The notes below the pieces were generated by a model. It was not told the DNA's origin. It saw only the letters and a program-made list of their open reading frames with translations, and did no database searches. From Synechococcus sp. WH 7805 (GTDB taxonomy: Bacteria; Cyanobacteriota; Cyanobacteriia; PCC-6307; Cyanobiaceae): a stretch of 64,000 bases of DNA. Made by a program: the position numbers and the translations under genes. Positions 56,666 through 64,000 of the stretch are shown here, piece after piece. Every line of letters starts with the position of its first letter. The stretch's first letter is position 1. Location: the NCBI RefSeq assembly GCF_000153285.1, contig NZ_CH724168.1, forward strand, positions 1,959,129-2,023,128, given 5' to 3'.

Positions 56666-57856
56666 GTGAGTCGGAGCGAGAGTGCTGAAATTCGTCATGA
56701 ACGCACCGGTTTGGTGTTCCGTCCCGGGTTGGAAGGGGTTCCTGCGACTCAGTCGTCAATCTGTGACATCGATGGGCAAGCGGGAAAACTTTCGTATCGC
56801 GGCTATGCCGTTGATGATCTTTCCTCTCACTGCAGTTTTCTCGAAACCACGTATTTGCTGATCTGGGGTGAACTGCCCAGCCCTCAGCAATTGAGAGACT
56901 TTGAGCAGGAAGTGCAGATGCACCGAAGGGTGAGCTTCCGCGTGCGAGACATGATGAAGTGCTTTCCATCGGATGGTCATCCGATGGATGCTCTGCAGTC
57001 GAGTGCGGCCTCGCTTGGGCTGTTTTATTCCCGGCGGGCCATCGATGACCCCCAATACATCTATGACGCCGTGGTGCGGTTGATCGCCAAGATCCCAACG
57101 ATGGTGGCGGCCTTTCAACTGATCCGCAAAGGACAGGATCCGATTCAACCTCGCGATGACCTGGCCTATTCGGCCAATTTTCTCTACATGCTCATGGAGC
57201 GTGAGCCTGACCCTCTGGCATCGCGGATCTTTGACCGTTGTCTGATCCTGCATGCGGAACACAGCCTGAACGCCAGCACGTTCAGTGCGAGGGTCACGGC
57301 CAGCACCCTGACGGATCCCTATGCCGTGGTCGCTTCAGCTGTCGGAACCCTGGCTGGTCCCCTGCATGGAGGCGCCAATGAGGATGTTCTGGCCATGCTG
57401 GATGAGATCGGTACAGCTGACCGTGCAGCTGATTATCTCGATGCGGCCATGGCCAGCAAACGCAAGGTCATGGGTTTCGGGCATCGGGAGTATCGGGTCA
57501 AAGACCCTCGGGCCGTGATTCTTCAGGTGCTGGCAGAAGAGCTGTTTGCCCGCTTTGGCCACGACGAGATGTACGACGTGGCTCGAGCCCTTGAAGCAGC
57601 TGCTGAGTGTCGCCTTGGACCCAAAGGCATTTTCCCTAATGTCGACTTCTACTCAGGTTTGGTCTACCGCAAGCTCGGAATTCCAAGGGATCTGTTCACG
57701 CCTGTATTCGCCATCGCCAGGGTGGCGGGATGGCTTGCCCACTGGCGGGAACAGCTTGGCGCCAACCGCATTTTCCGGCCCTCTCAGATCTACACAGGCC
57801 AATCGATGCGTCAGTGGAGCCCGCTTGAAGACCGGCTTCCCTCCGCAAGCACCTAA
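56666..57856 (+). CDS. gltA: Citrate synthase
   Basis: A 396-residue enzyme condensing oxaloacetate and acetyl-CoA. GTG 56666 is preferred because AGGGAG lies seven bases upstream; a TTG at 56642 is in frame. Family segments: GLEGVPATQSSICDIDGQAGKLSYRGYAVDDL, RVTASTLTDPYAVVASAVGTLAGPLHGGANEDVL with the active-site His, VMGFGHREYRVKDPRA and the Asp loop FPNVDFYSGLVYRKLGIP. It immediately precedes the ndhA-I-G-E genes. Confidence 0.96.
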   Translation: MSRSESAEIRHERTGLVFRPGLEGVPATQSSICDIDGQAGKLSYRGYAVDDLSSHCSFLETTYLLIWGELPSPQQLRDFEQEVQMHRRVSFRVRDMMKCFPSDGHPMDALQSSAASLGLFYSRRAIDDPQYIYDAVVRLIAKIPTMVAAFQLIRKGQDPIQPRDDLAYSANFLYMLMEREPDPLASRIFDRCLILHAEHSLNASTFSARVTASTLTDPYAVVASAVGTLAGPLHGGANEDVLAMLDEIGTADRAADYLDAAMASKRKVMGFGHREYRVKDPRAVILQVLAEELFARFGHDEMYDVARALEAAAECRLGPKGIFPNVDFYSGLVYRKLGIPRDLFTPVFAIARVAGWLAHWREQLGANRIFRPSQIYTGQSMRQWSPLEDRLPSAST

Positions 57857-57880
57857 GTTGCACACATCAATCCTCAGTTC

Positions 57881-59035
57881 ATGGTGACTTTCTTTGCCAC
57901 CAATGCATCGGCTCTAGTGAGTCCTGGTCTGGATCTCGAACAGAGCTTCAGTCAGACCCTGGAGGGTTTCGGTCTCTCCGATCAAGCGGCCCGATTGATC
58001 TGGCTGCCGCTCCCCATGCTGCTGGTGCTTGTGGCAGCAGTGGTCGGCGTGCTGGTGACAGTTTGGTTGGAACGCAAAATCTCTGCTGCTGTTCAGCAGC
58101 GCATCGGCCCGGAATATGCCGGAGCCCTTGGCGTTCTTCAGCCTCTTGCTGATGGCCTCAAGCTTCTGGTGAAGGAAGACATCATCCCGGCAAGGGCGGA
58201 TGGGCTTCTCTTCACGCTTGGCCCCGTGCTCGTTGTCGTCCCGGTGATTCTGTCCTGGTTGATCGTTCCTTTTGGACAGAATCTTCTGATCAGCAATGTG
58301 GGAGTCGGCATCTTTCTGTGGATCTCCCTCAGCAGCGTTCAGCCCATCGGTCTGCTGATGAGTGGTTACGCATCGAATAACAAGTACTCCCTGCTGGGTG
58401 GACTCCGAGCCGCAGCCCAGTCGATCAGCTATGAAATCCCCCTCGCGCTTGCGGTGCTTGCGGTGGTGATGATGAGCAACTCTCTCAGCACCGTTGACAT
58501 CGTCAGCCAGCAGACAGGGGCTGGAATTCTGAGCTGGAACATCTGGCGCCAGCCGGTTGGCTTTTTGATCTTCTGGATCTGTGCCCTGGCTGAGTGCGAA
58601 CGCCTTCCCTTTGACCTCCCTGAAGCTGAGGAGGAACTGGTTGCCGGTTATCAGACCGAATACGCAGGAATGAAGTTTGCCCTGTTCTACCTGGGCAGTT
58701 ACATCAATCTGGTGCTCTCGGCGTTGCTGGTTTCAGTGCTTTATCTCGGTGGCTGGGGATTTCCGGTGCCCGTGGAATGGCTTGCCGGTTGGCTGGGACA
58801 GTCTGTTGATGCTCCGCTGGTTCAAGTGATCACAGGGGCTACAGGCATTGTGATGACGGTCCTGAAGGCCTACCTCCTGGTGTTCATTGCCATTCTTCTG
58901 CGCTGGACCACGCCACGGGTTCGCATCGACCAGCTTTTGGATCTCGGCTGGAAATTTTTGCTTCCACTGGCATTGGTCAACCTGCTGGTCACCGCGGCTC
59001 TGAAACTTGCATTCCCCGTCGCCTTCGGTGGGTGA
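57881..59035 (+). CDS. ndhA: NAD(P)H-quinone oxidoreductase subunit 1
   Basis: A 384-residue membrane subunit of NDH-1 forming part of the quinone channel (NuoH homolog). About eight helices; signatures [53 protein letters not shown], the acidic [34 protein letters not shown] and [28 protein letters not shown]. Full length. It is the first gene of the ndhA-I-G-E block. Confidence 0.97.
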   Translation: MVTFFATNASALVSPGLDLEQSFSQTLEGFGLSDQAARLIWLPLPMLLVLVAAVVGVLVTVWLERKISAAVQQRIGPEYAGALGVLQPLADGLKLLVKEDIIPARADGLLFTLGPVLVVVPVILSWLIVPFGQNLLISNVGVGIFLWISLSSVQPIGLLMSGYASNNKYSLLGGLRAAAQSISYEIPLALAVLAVVMMSNSLSTVDIVSQQTGAGILSWNIWRQPVGFLIFWICALAECERLPFDLPEAEEELVAGYQTEYAGMKFALFYLGSYINLVLSALLVSVLYLGGWGFPVPVEWLAGWLGQSVDAPLVQVITGATGIVMTVLKAYLLVFIAILLRWTTPRVRIDQLLDLGWKFLLPLALVNLLVTAALKLAFPVAFGG

Positions 59036-59116
59036 ACGCGACACTTGAACGCCAACGGCGTCATCATGACCCTCTGGTTTCCTCTCGACAGACCGCTCCT
59101 TACCTGACTTCAGACA

Positions 59117-59773
59117 ATGTTCGGTTTCCTTAAACAGGTTGGTGACTACACCCGCGACGCCGTTGACGCGGCGCGCAATCTCACCCAAGGCCTGGCTGTC
59201 ACCTTCGACCACATGAAGCGCCGTCCCGTGACGGTGCAGTACCCCTACGAGAAACTGATTCCTTCAGAGCGCTACCGCGGAAGGATTCACTACGAGTTTG
59301 ATAAGTGCATCGCCTGTGAGGTCTGTGTTCGGGTCTGCCCCATCAACCTGCCCGTGGTGGACTGGGTGATGAATAAGGAGACGAAGAAGAAGGAATTACG
59401 GAACTACTCCATCGATTTCGGAGTCTGCATCTTTTGCGGCAATTGCGTGGAGTACTGCCCCACCAACTGTCTGTCGATGACCGAGGAGTACGAACTGGCA
59501 GCTTTCGATCGTCATAGCCTCAACTTCGACAATGTGGCCTTGGGCCGTTTACCCACGAGCGTGACCACTGATCCCGCTGTACAACCCCTGAGGGAACTGG
59601 CGTATCTTCCCGCCGGTGAAGTCCACCCCCACGGGGTCGACCCGGCGCGTCCACGGGCAGGACAGCGTCCGGATCAGGTGCTTGCTTCTCTCAAGCGTGA
59701 TGCTGCTGGCACCACTGGCAATGAGGGAGAATCGGCCACATCAACCAACAACAGCAAGGAGAGCGCTGAATGA
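59117..59773 (+). CDS. ndhI: NAD(P)H-quinone oxidoreductase subunit I
   Basis: A 218-residue Fe-S subunit with two 4Fe-4S motifs: [16 protein letters not shown] near residue 65 and [17 protein letters not shown] near residue 104. It connects electron transfer in the peripheral arm to the quinone site. The C-terminal 60 residues are a polar extension (ending NNSKESAE) usual in marine Synechococcus. The stop overlaps ndhG by four bases. Confidence 0.97.
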   Translation: MFGFLKQVGDYTRDAVDAARNLTQGLAVTFDHMKRRPVTVQYPYEKLIPSERYRGRIHYEFDKCIACEVCVRVCPINLPVVDWVMNKETKKKELRNYSIDFGVCIFCGNCVEYCPTNCLSMTEEYELAAFDRHSLNFDNVALGRLPTSVTTDPAVQPLRELAYLPAGEVHPHGVDPARPRAGQRPDQVLASLKRDAAGTTGNEGESATSTNNSKESAE

Positions 59774-60369
59774 CGATCGCAGCGTCGACGCAGCTGATCA
59801 GTTTTCTTGTTCTCAGCGCAGTCATCGTTCTGGGAGCCCTCGGTGTTGTGCTCCTCAGCAACATTGTTTATTCGGCCTTCCTGCTGGGTGGCGTTTTCCT
59901 GGCTGTCGCTGGTCTCTACCTGCTGCTCAATGCCAGCTTTGTGGCTGCCGCCCAGGTGCTGGTGTACGTCGGAGCGGTCAATGTTCTGATCCTCTTTGCG
60001 ATCATGCTGGTCAACAAGCGCGAAGACCTGGCACCGATTCCTGGGATCGCGGTCCGTCGTCTTCTGTCTGGTGGGGTCTGTGCAGGCTTGTTTGTTCTTC
60101 TGACCCGCGTGGTTCTCACAACCCCTTGGGCTGAGGGCCCAGAGCCGATTGGCGAGGGAGCAACGATCCGCATCGGTGAACACCTGTTCACCGATTATCT
60201 GCTTCCCTTCGAGCTGGCTTCCGTATTGCTTTTGATGGCCATGATCGGTGCCATCGTGTTGGCGCGACGTGATGTTCAGGCGGTTGACCCTGGAACTGGA
60301 GAAGCTGTTGATCAAGGCCTGATTGAAAAGGCGCGCACTCCTCTGCTGGTGGATCAGCCACCCGCCTGA
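59770..60369 (+). CDS. ndhG: NAD(P)H-quinone oxidoreductase subunit 6
   Basis: A 199-residue membrane subunit (NuoJ homolog) with five helices. Signatures: [59 protein letters not shown], and later [27 protein letters not shown]. The start overlaps ndhI as ATGA. Confidence 0.96.
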   Translation: MTIAASTQLISFLVLSAVIVLGALGVVLLSNIVYSAFLLGGVFLAVAGLYLLLNASFVAAAQVLVYVGAVNVLILFAIMLVNKREDLAPIPGIAVRRLLSGGVCAGLFVLLTRVVLTTPWAEGPEPIGEGATIRIGEHLFTDYLLPFELASVLLLMAMIGAIVLARRDVQAVDPGTGEAVDQGLIEKARTPLLVDQPPA

Positions 60370-60390
60370 TGTCCTCTTCCCTTCTTCCCC

Positions 60391-60723
60391 ATGGTTTCTG
60401 AGCTGCTTTCCGGTTCCGTTCCCCTCGAGGCCTATCTCCTTGTCGCCGCAGTGCTGTTCTGCACTGGCGTCTGGGGGCTGATCAACAGTCGTAATGCCGT
60501 TCGCGTGCTCATGAGTATCGAATTGATGCTCAATGCAGTGAACATCAACCTCATGGCGTTCTCGTCTTACGTGGATGGGCAGTTGATTCGAGGACAAGTG
60601 TTTTCGGTCTTCGTGATCACCGTGGCTGCGGCCGAGGCGGCCGTTGGTTTGGCGATTCTTTTGTCCCTTTATCGCAATCGCGTCACAGTGGATATGGAAC
60701 GTTTCAACCTTCTGCGCTGGTAG
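60391..60723 (+). CDS. ndhE: NAD(P)H-quinone oxidoreductase subunit 4L
   Basis: A 110-residue three-helix subunit (NuoK homolog). Signatures: [36 protein letters not shown] with the conserved membrane Glu, and [25 protein letters not shown] with the second. It lies 21 bp after ndhG and 15 bp before nadK. Confidence 0.97.
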   Translation: MVSELLSGSVPLEAYLLVAAVLFCTGVWGLINSRNAVRVLMSIELMLNAVNINLMAFSSYVDGQLIRGQVFSVFVITVAAAEAAVGLAILLSLYRNRVTVDMERFNLLRW

Positions 60724-60738
60724 GGCAGCGCCCTCACC

Positions 60739-61680
60739 ATGCAGCTTCAACGGATTTGGCTGATCTATAGAGCTGAAAGTCCACTCGCCCAGAAGGAAGC
60801 AAGAGCGTGTGCATCCCAGTTGGAGTCGCTGGGTGTCTCCGTCGCGATTGCCATGAGTGGCCTCATGGCCGATCCATTTCCAGGTCTCCTCGCCTCTGAG
60901 CCCGAGCTTCCCGATCTGGCTGTTGTGCTCGGTGGCGATGGCACTGTTCTTGGAGCCGCGAGACACTTGGCTGTTCTTGATGTTCCCATCCTCTGCTTCA
61001 ACGTGGGTGGCCATCTGGGATTTCTCACCCATGAGCCAGGTCTGCTCCACAACGACACGATTTGGACGCGGATTCTGGAGGATCATTTCGCCATGGAGCG
61101 ACGGATGATGCTTCAGGCCGTGGTCCATCGGGCTGACGCCCTGACTTGTCCGGTTTCAGGAACACTCCCGGATGATTCATCTGTCATTGAGAGGCACTGG
61201 GCTCTCAATGACATCTATCTGCGCCCCTATCGCGAGGATCTCGCCCCAACCTGCACGTTGGAATTGGAGATCGATGGAGAAGTGGTGGATCAGGTGAGAG
61301 GTGATGGATTGATCCTGGCCACACCCACTGGGTCCACCGGTTACGCGATGGCTGCTGGAGGACCCATTCTTCACCCAGGGATTGATGCCATCATCGTGAG
61401 CGCCATCTGTCCGATGAGCCTGTCCAGTCGGCCGATCGTGCTGCCTCCGCGGTCGCGTCTGGTGATCTGGCCCCTTGGAGATTCCCATCGCCAGGTGAAG
61501 CTCTGGAAGGATGGTGCCGCCGGTGAAGTAATGGCTCCTGGTGAATGCTGCGTGATTCAGCGGGCTCCCCATCACGCCCTCATGGTGCAGCTGGAGCAAA
61601 ACCCCTCGTATTACCGCACTCTGTCTCGCAAACTGCATTGGGCGGGCAGTTTGGTCGACAGCATGCCATCGCTGAACTGA
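60739..61680 (+). CDS. nadK: NAD kinase
   Basis: A 313-residue NAD kinase that makes NADP from NAD and ATP. Signatures: [19 protein letters not shown] with the GGDGT motif, [13 protein letters not shown], and [26 protein letters not shown]. Complete length. Being directly after the ndh genes suggests co-transcription, though the start spacing of 15 bp does not prove it. Marine cyanobacteria often have two NAD kinases; which type this is cannot be told. Confidence 0.95.
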   Translation: MQLQRIWLIYRAESPLAQKEARACASQLESLGVSVAIAMSGLMADPFPGLLASEPELPDLAVVLGGDGTVLGAARHLAVLDVPILCFNVGGHLGFLTHEPGLLHNDTIWTRILEDHFAMERRMMLQAVVHRADALTCPVSGTLPDDSSVIERHWALNDIYLRPYREDLAPTCTLELEIDGEVVDQVRGDGLILATPTGSTGYAMAAGGPILHPGIDAIIVSAICPMSLSSRPIVLPPRSRLVIWPLGDSHRQVKLWKDGAAGEVMAPGECCVIQRAPHHALMVQLEQNPSYYRTLSRKLHWAGSLVDSMPSLN

Positions 61681-61688
61681 AACCACCG

Positions 61689-62198
61689 ATGCCGCTTGAA
61701 ATCGAACGACGTTTCCTGGTGACTGGACAGGGTTGGCGTGCCTTCGCTGGCACTCCTCAGCCACTGAGGCAGGGCTATCTGGCGGCGTCCAAGGATGGTG
61801 TCACCGTGCGGATGCGCTTGCGTGCCGATGGCGAGGCTTGGCTGACGCTCAAAGCGCCTGCATCAGGCATCGCCCGGCATGAGTTCGAATACCCTCTGCC
61901 TACCACCGATGCCGAGGCGCTCTGGGACCTGGCGCCCCATCGCTTGATCAAGACCCGCTACTCCCTCGCTCTCTCCGGTGGTGAGTGGGTTGTGGACTGC
62001 TTTGAGGGTGATAACGCTCCCCTTGTTCTTGCGGAGGTGGAGTTGGACACTGCCGATGCACCCTTGGAGCTTCCTCCGTGGTGCGGCCAGGAAGTGACCA
62101 GTGATGGTCGCTGGAGCAACGCGGCCCTTGCGGTCGCACCCATTGCGGAATGGCCCGAAGAGGTCAGATGTCGCTATGGCTTCGGCAGCCATCAATAA
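61689..62198 (+). CDS. CYTH-domain protein
   Basis: A 169-residue CYTH phosphatase-type protein from ATG 61689; the frame stays open upstream inside nadK. The N-terminal signature EIERRFLV is followed by LRQGYLAASKDGVTVRMRLR, EAWLTLKAP and RHEFEYPLP. The acidic strand VLAEVELDTADAP completes the tunnel fold. Small bacterial members hydrolyse tripolyphosphate or inorganic triphosphates. It lies eight bases after nadK. Confidence 0.93.
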   Translation: MPLEIERRFLVTGQGWRAFAGTPQPLRQGYLAASKDGVTVRMRLRADGEAWLTLKAPASGIARHEFEYPLPTTDAEALWDLAPHRLIKTRYSLALSGGEWVVDCFEGDNAPLVLAEVELDTADAPLELPPWCGQEVTSDGRWSNAALAVAPIAEWPEEVRCRYGFGSHQ

Positions 62199-62266
62199 GC
62201 TCAAACACCCTTGAGGATTTCTTTTGTTTTCCTTTAGATTTCTCTCAGGAAGCGTGAAGGTGCCAC

Positions 62267-62452
62267 GTGCACGGCCTCTACGACCATGAGGGAGTACTGC
62301 GATTCATCGGTCTCGATCGCGAGGCGTGCATCGCCTACGCGGAGCTGTTCGATCTCTCGCTGAATCATTGTTCAATGCTCGATCTGCCATTGCCTCTGCC
62401 GTTGGCTGTCAGGGGGCGTCCTCGGATGTATCCGGAAGCGAGCAGCAGTTGA
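62267..62452 (+). CDS. Small conserved-looking protein, 61 aa
   Basis: A GTG-start frame with a GAAGG ribosome site six bases upstream. The product begins HGLYDHEGVLRFIGLDREACIAYAELFDLSL, a compact alpha-beta pattern, and ends in a Pro/Leu-rich, polar tail. It resembles small hypothetical proteins of picocyanobacteria, from memory of the pattern only. Its 3' end overlaps the convergent pedR gene by 44 bases. A possible promoter with TTGAGG (62211) and TTAGAT (62234), 17 bp apart, lies upstream. Confidence 0.55.
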   Translation: MHGLYDHEGVLRFIGLDREACIAYAELFDLSLNHCSMLDLPLPLPLAVRGRPRMYPEASSS

Positions 62453-62702
62453 AGCCATCGCGGCAGATCTTCCCGTGATCCATCGCCCAGTTGAGAAGGG
62501 CCACCCGGTTCTTGGATCCGGTTTTTGTGAACACATTGCTGACGTGATTATCCACGGTGCGCTTGCTGATGGTGAGCCGCTCGGCAATTTCCTGATTCGT
62601 TAAACCTTCAGCGACCAACTCGATGATCTCGAGTTCCCTTGCGGAGAGGGATGCATTCATTGAGCCCGTCCCCTCGCCGCTGGTCATGCTGACCGTTGAC
62701 AT
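62409..62702 (-). CDS. pedR: PedR-type LuxR-family redox regulator
   Basis: A 97-residue protein consisting mainly of a LuxR/NarL HTH without a receiver domain: LSARELEIIELVAEGLTNQEIAERLTISKRTVDNHVSNVFTKTGSKNRVAL. The C-terminus is NWAMDHGKICRDGFNCCSLP, with a conserved cysteine cluster. This matches the small cyanobacterial regulator PedR, which responds to photosynthetic electron transport through thioredoxin. Its 3' end overlaps the small gene on the other strand. Confidence 0.88.
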   Translation of the reverse strand: MSTVSMTSGEGTGSMNASLSARELEIIELVAEGLTNQEIAERLTISKRTVDNHVSNVFTKTGSKNRVALLNWAMDHGKICRDGFNCCSLPDTSEDAP

Positions 62703-62776
62703 TGAATCATGACTTCATCCTAGGGGTAGCCCCTGCGAATGATCTTCCATAGTGGCGTTTAGAAGCGTTTCTTCGA

Positions 62777-63670
62777 TTGAATTCCGCGCTGCAGCGCAGC
62801 CTTGAGGCTGGTTCCCTCACCCTTACCGCTGAGGTGATGCCTCCAAGGGGAGGTGATCCCAGTGAAACCCTTGCCATGGCCGAGTGCCTGCGAGGGCGCG
62901 TCCATGCCATCAATGTCACCGATGGCAGCCGGGCGGTGATGCGCATGTGCAGTCTCGCCGTTTGCCGTCTGTTGATCGATGCGGGCTTGGAGCCTGTTCT
63001 GCAAGTTGCAGGTCGCGATCGGAATCGCATCGGACTTCAAGCCGACTTGCTGGGAGCCCATGCCCTCGGGATCCGCAATGTGCTTTGCCTCACGGGTGAT
63101 CCCGTGCGTGCTGGCGATCAATCGTCTGTCCGGTCGGTTCACGAGCTGGAATCGGTTCGGCTTCTGCAGCAGGTGAGCGCATTCAATCGAGGGGAGGATC
63201 CCGTCAAAGACAGGCTTGCTGACGGTCCGACCAATTTGTTTGCAGGGACTGCCGCTGATCCCCACTGCGCCAGCTGGTCCGGTCTGTCGCGACGTCTCAC
63301 CCGCAAACGTGAGGCTGGTGCCCGATTCGTGCAGACGCAGATGGTGATGGATCCTCGTTCTCTGGAGAGATTCTGCCGAGACCTCGCTGATCCTCTTGAG
63401 CTGCCAGTCCTTGCAGGGGTGTTTCTGCTCAAGTCAGCCCGTAATGCCCGGTTCATCAATCGCGTGGTTCCCGGCGCCTGTATCCCCAACCATTTAATTG
63501 ATCGCCTCGATCAGGCGGATGATCCGATGGATGAGGGAATCGCGATCGCTGCAGAACAGGTGCGTCAGTTCTCAGGAATCGCCCAGGGGGTCCACTTGAT
63601 GGCCGTGAAGGCGGAACAGCGGATCCCGGAAGTTTTGGATCGAGCTGGCGTCAGCCTGCCGGTGCTGTGA
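62777..63670 (+). CDS. metF: 5,10-methylenetetrahydrofolate reductase
   Basis: A 297-residue FAD enzyme (TTG start 62777) that makes 5-methyl-THF for methionine synthesis. Signatures: LTAEVMPPRGGDPSETL, VHAINVTDGSRAVMRMCSLA, VLQVAGRDRNRIGLQADLLGAHALGIRNVLCLTGD, ARFVQTQMVMD and PVLAGVFLLKSARNARFIN. No ATG fits the domain, and the sequence upstream to pedR is short. It is convergent with the sugar-nucleotide gene, overlapping by 20 bases. Confidence 0.93.
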   Translation: MNSALQRSLEAGSLTLTAEVMPPRGGDPSETLAMAECLRGRVHAINVTDGSRAVMRMCSLAVCRLLIDAGLEPVLQVAGRDRNRIGLQADLLGAHALGIRNVLCLTGDPVRAGDQSSVRSVHELESVRLLQQVSAFNRGEDPVKDRLADGPTNLFAGTAADPHCASWSGLSRRLTRKREAGARFVQTQMVMDPRSLERFCRDLADPLELPVLAGVFLLKSARNARFINRVVPGACIPNHLIDRLDQADDPMDEGIAIAAEQVRQFSGIAQGVHLMAVKAEQRIPEVLDRAGVSLPVL

Positions 63671-64000
63671 GATCGGTGCCGAGCAGTTCGGCCATCGCCT
63701 TCTGCTGCGGAGAGGGTTCAACGACATCCTGCCGACGAGCATCGGTGATTAACCAGTCGAGAGCTGCTTCCTGGAGGTCGAAATGGTCACCGTTGCGGCC
63801 AACGCAATAACGACCGAAGACGAGCTTCTCCACGAGCTGCACGCCGGCACCGATTCTCGAATAATCGAAAATGATGGAGTTGTCGATCGTGGCTCCTTCG
63901 CAGATGTGGCAGCTGGGGCCGATCATGGATGGGCCGATCAGGGTTGCCCCGTCTTCGATCCGGGTCATTCCGCCCACGTAAACCGGGCCCTGCACATTGA
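63651..64000 (-). CDS. NDP-sugar pyrophosphorylase-like protein, C-terminal part (partial)
   Basis: The gene runs off the right edge; 116 codons are seen, open through position 64000. The sequence shows left-handed beta-helix hexapeptide repeats (VYVGGMTRIEDGATLIGPSMIGPSCHICEGATIDNSIIFDYSRIGAGVQLVEKLVFG) and an acidic/aromatic C-terminal tail (DLQEAALDWLITDARR). This is the usual end of mannose-1-phosphate guanylyltransferase or glucose-1-phosphate thymidylyltransferase-like enzymes in cyanobacteria; the catalytic part is outside the window, so specificity is unknown. Confidence 0.85.
   Translation of the reverse strand, partial: NVQGPVYVGGMTRIEDGATLIGPSMIGPSCHICEGATIDNSIIFDYSRIGAGVQLVEKLVFGRYCVGRNGDHFDLQEAALDWLITDARRQDVVEPSPQQKAMAELLGTDLTAPAG

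Noticed and set aside
59674..61128. A 484-codon minus-strand frame over the ndhG/ndhE/nadK genes
   Set aside because: Composition is rich in His, Gln and Asn with no domain; it is the antisense shadow of clearly conserved genes.

Overview
This window looks like chromosome from a marine picocyanobacterium of the Synechococcus type. The evidence is an oxygenic-phototroph gene set: NDH-1 subunits ndhH and ndhA-I-G-E, Mg-protoporphyrin IX methyltransferase chlM, the phylloquinone genes menF/A/C/E with a DHNA-CoA thioesterase, a PedR-type redox regulator and small cyanobacterial families such as DUF3285. Genes are tightly packed with many 1-4 nt start/stop overlaps, and the core is GC-rich. The exact strain cannot be read from the sequence.

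Layout. 1-4.5 kb: an accessory-looking, partly AT-rich stretch with an AraC regulator, an outer-membrane-like protein, a 1.2 kb gap with coding remnants, and a small HExxH-like/DUF2062 gene pair. 4.5-12.3 kb: housekeeping genes (mnmE, a purine-type permease, a TerB-like gene and nadC, a cupin, argS and asparaginase). 12.3-16.1 kb: a minus-strand run of selO, a PEP-mutase/isocitrate-lyase-family gene and an ionotropic-receptor-like gene broken by two in-frame stop codons. 16.3-20.9 kb: an accessory locus with two paralogous proteins built on a repeat of about 30 residues. Each is followed by the same terminator and by the 3' end of a glutamine-amidotransferase-like gene, which is intact once and a remnant once. 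21.0-23.7 kb: a PGM1-type ATP-grasp ligase paired with a PLP aminotransferase. 23.7-27.7 kb: a three-gene signalling operon (c-type heme/HAMP sensor, PhnD-like lipoprotein, class III cyclase-kinase fusion).

27.7-33 kb: an MBL-fold protein; the minus-strand operon prfB (with programmed frameshift), DUF3285, ybeY, dgkA, trpG; then glutaredoxin and glutathione synthetase. 33-39.9 kb: the phylloquinone cluster and ndhH. 40-50 kb: rsmH, cysteine desulfurase, a LuxR-type response regulator, a pseudouridine synthase, chlM, nagA, purE, an AI-2E-family transporter, cysC and a SUI1 factor. 50.7-64 kb: a methyltransferase, trpB, hrcA, a rhodanese, a DUF3352 protein, sixA, gltA, ndhAIGE, nadK, a CYTH protein, pedR, metF and the C-terminal end of an NDP-sugar pyrophosphorylase-like gene running off the window.

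Functional links: menF, menA, menC, menE and the thioesterase cover most of phylloquinone synthesis, and the ndh genes supply membrane and connecting subunits of NDH-1. The most unusual regions are the sensor/SBP/cyclase-kinase operon, the duplicated repeat-protein locus, the ATP-grasp/aminotransferase pair and the doubly interrupted receptor gene. No tRNA, rRNA, CRISPR array or transposase was recognised.
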